Shown here: piece after piece, positions 14,347-15,495 of the stretch
How positions within the stretch are numbered: position 1 is the first letter of the stretch
How the letters are laid out: each line of letters begins with the position of its first letter
Assembly (NCBI GenBank): GCA_964645935.1
Contig: CAZYAK010000032.1
Span: 1 to 15,495 of the forward strand
DNA: 15,495 nucleotides
Source of the DNA: CAZYAK01 sp964645935
GTDB taxonomy: Bacteria; Patescibacteriota; Gracilibacteria; Peribacterales; Peribacteraceae
Reading direction: 5' to 3'
Notes under the pieces: generated by a model
Databases searched by the model: none
What the model was told of the DNA's origin: nothing
What the model saw: the letters and a program-made list of their open reading frames with translations, nothing else
Position numbers and translations under genes: made by a program

Positions 14347-14498
14347 GGTTTCGGTCATCAGCGGGCTTCCGGAGGGTGGTCTTGTGATCCCTCCGTGGTG
14401 CCGTGGCCCTTTTCCTGGGAGGGAAACCGGCTGGTTTTCCTCCCGAGCCCTCCTTTCCCCGGAGCCGTTTCTGCCACCACGTCGCGGAGCGACGTCAG
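14315..14498 (+). repeat. 184-bp direct repeat, copy 1 (includes tRNA 3' end)
   Basis: Identical base for base with 14569-14752. The first 32 bp are the variable loop, T arm, acceptor 3' strand and CCA of tRNA-Arg. The remaining 152 bp form a structured non-coding segment with three hairpins (14370-14395, 14417-14444, 14479-14495). No open frame in it looks protein-coding. The copies are offset by 254 bp. Confidence 0.95.
14417..14444. other. 12-bp hairpin inside repeat copy 1
   Basis: GGGAGGGAAACC (14417-14428) pairs with GGTTTTCCTCCC (14433-14444) around a GGCT loop, with a single G-U wobble. It is flanked by a 7-bp stem CGGAGGG/CCCTCCG (14370-14376, 14389-14395) and by ACGTCGC-GGA-GCGACGT (14479-14495). 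No T-run follows, so it is not a standard terminator, but it would protect or end the tRNA precursor. The same structures recur at +254 bp. Confidence 0.7.
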
Positions 14499-14568
14499 GA
14501 AACAAGGCGCCGCGCCAGGACAGGATGGGAAGTATCCGGACGCGTAAGAGCTGCGAAGCAGCATGCGC
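14499..14568. other. unique spacer between the repeat copies
   Basis: Seventy bases separate the copies. The last 28 (14541-14568) contain a CGCGTAAGAGC segment, a GCTGC-GAA-GCAGC hairpin and GCATGCGC. A diverged counterpart with the same flanks but a different hairpin sequence follows copy 2 at 14768-14797, so the duplicated unit was originally longer than the identical part. No gene is visible. Confidence 0.6.
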
Positions 14569-14600
14569 GGTCGTGGGTTCAAGTCCTGCCGGGGGCACCA
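14569..14600 (+). pseudogene. tRNA-Arg 3' fragment
   Basis: Thirty-two bases identical to the tRNA-Arg variable loop, T arm, acceptor 3' strand and CCA. The sequence before it cannot supply a 5' acceptor strand, D arm or anticodon arm, so it is not a functional tRNA. Such fragments are typical of tRNA-end duplications left by site-specific integration or by tandem duplication. Confidence 0.9.
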
Positions 14601-14752
14601 GGTTTCGGTCATCAGCGGGCTTCCGGAGGGTGGTCTTGTGATCCCTCCGTGGTGCCGTGGCCCTTTTCCTGGGAGGGAAACCGGCTGGTTTTCCTCCCGA
14701 GCCCTCCTTTCCCCGGAGCCGTTTCTGCCACCACGTCGCGGAGCGACGTCAG
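14569..14752 (+). repeat. 184-bp direct repeat, copy 2
   Basis: Exact copy of 14315-14498, beginning inside the tRNA variable loop. It carries the same three hairpins (the long one at 14671-14698). Complete identity of a non-coding segment implies a recent duplication, ongoing gene conversion or selection on the sequence. Confidence 0.95.
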
Positions 14753-14966
14753 AAAATACTGCGTGCGCGCGTAAGAGCGTGCGGACGCGGCATGCGCTTC
14801 GGCGCGATCGATCTCCATCGTGAAATACCCTCCGCACTGTGCAGAGGGTAATTGGCCATCGGGGTGCGTCAGGCGCGCGGGCGTCGGGGTGCCAAACGGC
14901 GGAATCGGGGATATGTTCGTCCTTCTCCCAGTCATCACGGCGGAGAAAGACTGCACGACACGAATT
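14753..14966. other. non-coding stretch with a strong hairpin
   Basis: This completes the region of over 600 bases after the tRNA without a convincing gene. It contains the diverged repeat tail (14768-14797) and the hairpin at 14826-14850. Frames here are short, overlap the repeat, and have no supported start. Confidence 0.5.
14826..14850 (-). terminator. possible terminator of the small gene
   Basis: TACCCTC (14826-14832) and GAGGGTA (14844-14850) form a 7-bp stem, continued past a C/A mismatch by GCA/TGC around a 3-nt loop. On the minus strand it is followed by a short T-rich stretch (ATTTC). It lies about 115 bp downstream of the stop of the gene at 14967-15287. Confidence 0.4.
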
Positions 14967-15287
14967 TCACGAGGGTGGCAGGATGCCGGCAAGGAGGCAG
15001 AATTCTGCCGTTTCCTCCAGCGTGAGCTGCCGGCACCGGTAGGTTCCCTGCACGATCCAGAACAATCGGATCGCCTGGGGACCCTCGACAGACGCGAATC
15101 GGCCGTCTCCCAGGGCAGTGTGAATCCTCACTAAGTAGTAGCGATATGTGGCTTCGGTAATTTCACATGCGACTCCGGTTTGCTCAGAGCGCACCGCAAA
15201 TTGAATCCAACCCTCACCGGATGGCCGTGCCACCAACGGCGCGGCCTCAATTTTCTCCAAGAACGTTTTAAGATCTGGTCGTTGCAT
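14967..15287 (-). CDS. small unknown protein (106 aa)
   Basis: No family recognised. The sequence has mixed, protein-like composition: an N-terminal helix (DLKTFLEKIEAAP), alternating strands (GWIQFAVRSE, VACEITEATYRYYLVRI, FWIVQGTYRCRQL) and a short helix (EETAEFCLLAGIL), suggesting a small alpha/beta domain. The ATG at 15287 is chosen because AAGGAG ends five bases before it, the only strong Shine-Dalgarno in the window; a GTG two codons upstream overlaps that site and is unlikely. It has no signal peptide or membrane segment. It stands alone after the tRNA repeats, and its different initiation signal could mean foreign origin. Confidence 0.72.
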   Translation of the reverse strand: MQRPDLKTFLEKIEAAPLVARPSGEGWIQFAVRSEQTGVACEITEATYRYYLVRIHTALGDGRFASVEGPQAIRLFWIVQGTYRCRQLTLEETAEFCLLAGILPPS

Positions 15288-15292
15288 GGTCA

Positions 15293-15298
15293 CTCCTT
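15293..15298 (-). promoter_or_regulatory. Shine-Dalgarno of the small gene
   Basis: AAGGAG on the minus strand, five bases before the ATG at 15287. It fixes the start, and it contrasts with every other gene in the window. Confidence 0.75.
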
Positions 15299-15495
15299 GC
15301 GCAAGCCTGATGCTGATGTCAAAGACCGATGGCTCGGTCCCTGCCTACACGGCAAGAGAGGAAGTGTGCTGGAGACGGGCCCGTAGACGCAAGTGGGACG
15401 CACGAAGAAGCGCCCGGAATGTGCGATCGTAGATTTCACAGATTGTTCGATCTACGGAACTCCCCTTTCGGGAGAAACCCAGTGTCGTCTGGGCC
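15299..15495. other. non-coding right edge with three consecutive hairpins
   Basis: No gene is supported. Three stems follow each other: CGTAGAT/ATCTACG (15428-15434 and 15450-15456), CTCCC-CTTTC-GGGAG (15460-15474) and CCCAG/CTGGG (15478-15482 and 15489-15493). Consecutive short stems suggest a structured RNA or a leader that continues beyond the window. I do not recognise the RNA family. Confidence 0.4.

Noticed and set aside
14315..14752. CRISPR array
   Set aside because: Only two 184-bp copies, one starting within a tRNA; no short regularly spaced repeats and no cas genes.
14135..14992. Open frames across the tRNA and the 184-bp repeats on both strands
   Set aside because: They run through the tRNA, repeat the same peptide from each repeat copy, and have no supported start; typical GC-rich non-coding artefacts.

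Overview
This is a GC-rich (roughly 60% by eye) bacterial chromosomal window. TGA is used as an ordinary stop, the tRNA encodes its own CCA, and clpB sits behind a textbook CIRCE element, so this is a bacterium using the standard code. Almost no start codon has a convincing Shine-Dalgarno sequence, and two promoters appear to place +1 on the start codon. Compact layout and many unrecognised large proteins would fit an uncultivated, small-genome lineage such as a Candidate Phyla Radiation group with high GC (Peribacteria-like), but that is only a guess; no marker gene is present to settle it.

Layout. Bases 1-83 hold the possible tail of a plus-strand gene and its intrinsic terminator. Bases 192-3367 (minus) are a complete phosphorylated serine-biosynthesis operon in the order serB-serA-serC, with two ATGA-type stop/start overlaps. 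It is preceded by a possible serine-rich leader peptide and a promoter. Bases 3378-4364 (minus) encode an MccF-like S66 serine peptidase. A 12-bp palindrome in the short divergent intergenic region separates it from an 812-aa plus-strand orphan protein (4477-6915). That orphan ends 3 bp from the convergent clpB (6919-9504, minus), which is controlled by a perfect CIRCE/HrcA site.

Upstream of clpB, on the same strand, lies the most unusual part of the window: three consecutive genes (9585-14032) whose products all carry the zinc-site signature of beta-class carbonic anhydrases (C-x-D-x-R, then 58-74 residues later H-x(2-7)-C). They are otherwise highly divergent, much longer than normal beta-CAs, and one has a Tat-like signal. 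The first gene of the set has a promoter with a perfect inverted repeat over the -10 and start point, so the cluster looks regulated.

Bases 14249-15495 are non-coding-rich. They contain a tRNA-Arg(UCG) gene, a perfect 184-bp direct repeat that duplicates the 3' end of this tRNA plus a hairpin-rich downstream segment, a small unknown gene (14967-15287) that alone has a strong Shine-Dalgarno, and a cluster of small hairpins at the right edge.

How it works together: the serine operon makes serine from 3-phosphoglycerate, probably with feedback inhibition through the SerA ACT domain. ClpB is a heat-shock disaggregase under HrcA. The carbonic-anhydrase-like trio has no recognised partner other than its adjacency to clpB and may be a new CO2/bicarbonate or metal-dependent system; the function is inferred only from the active-site motif.
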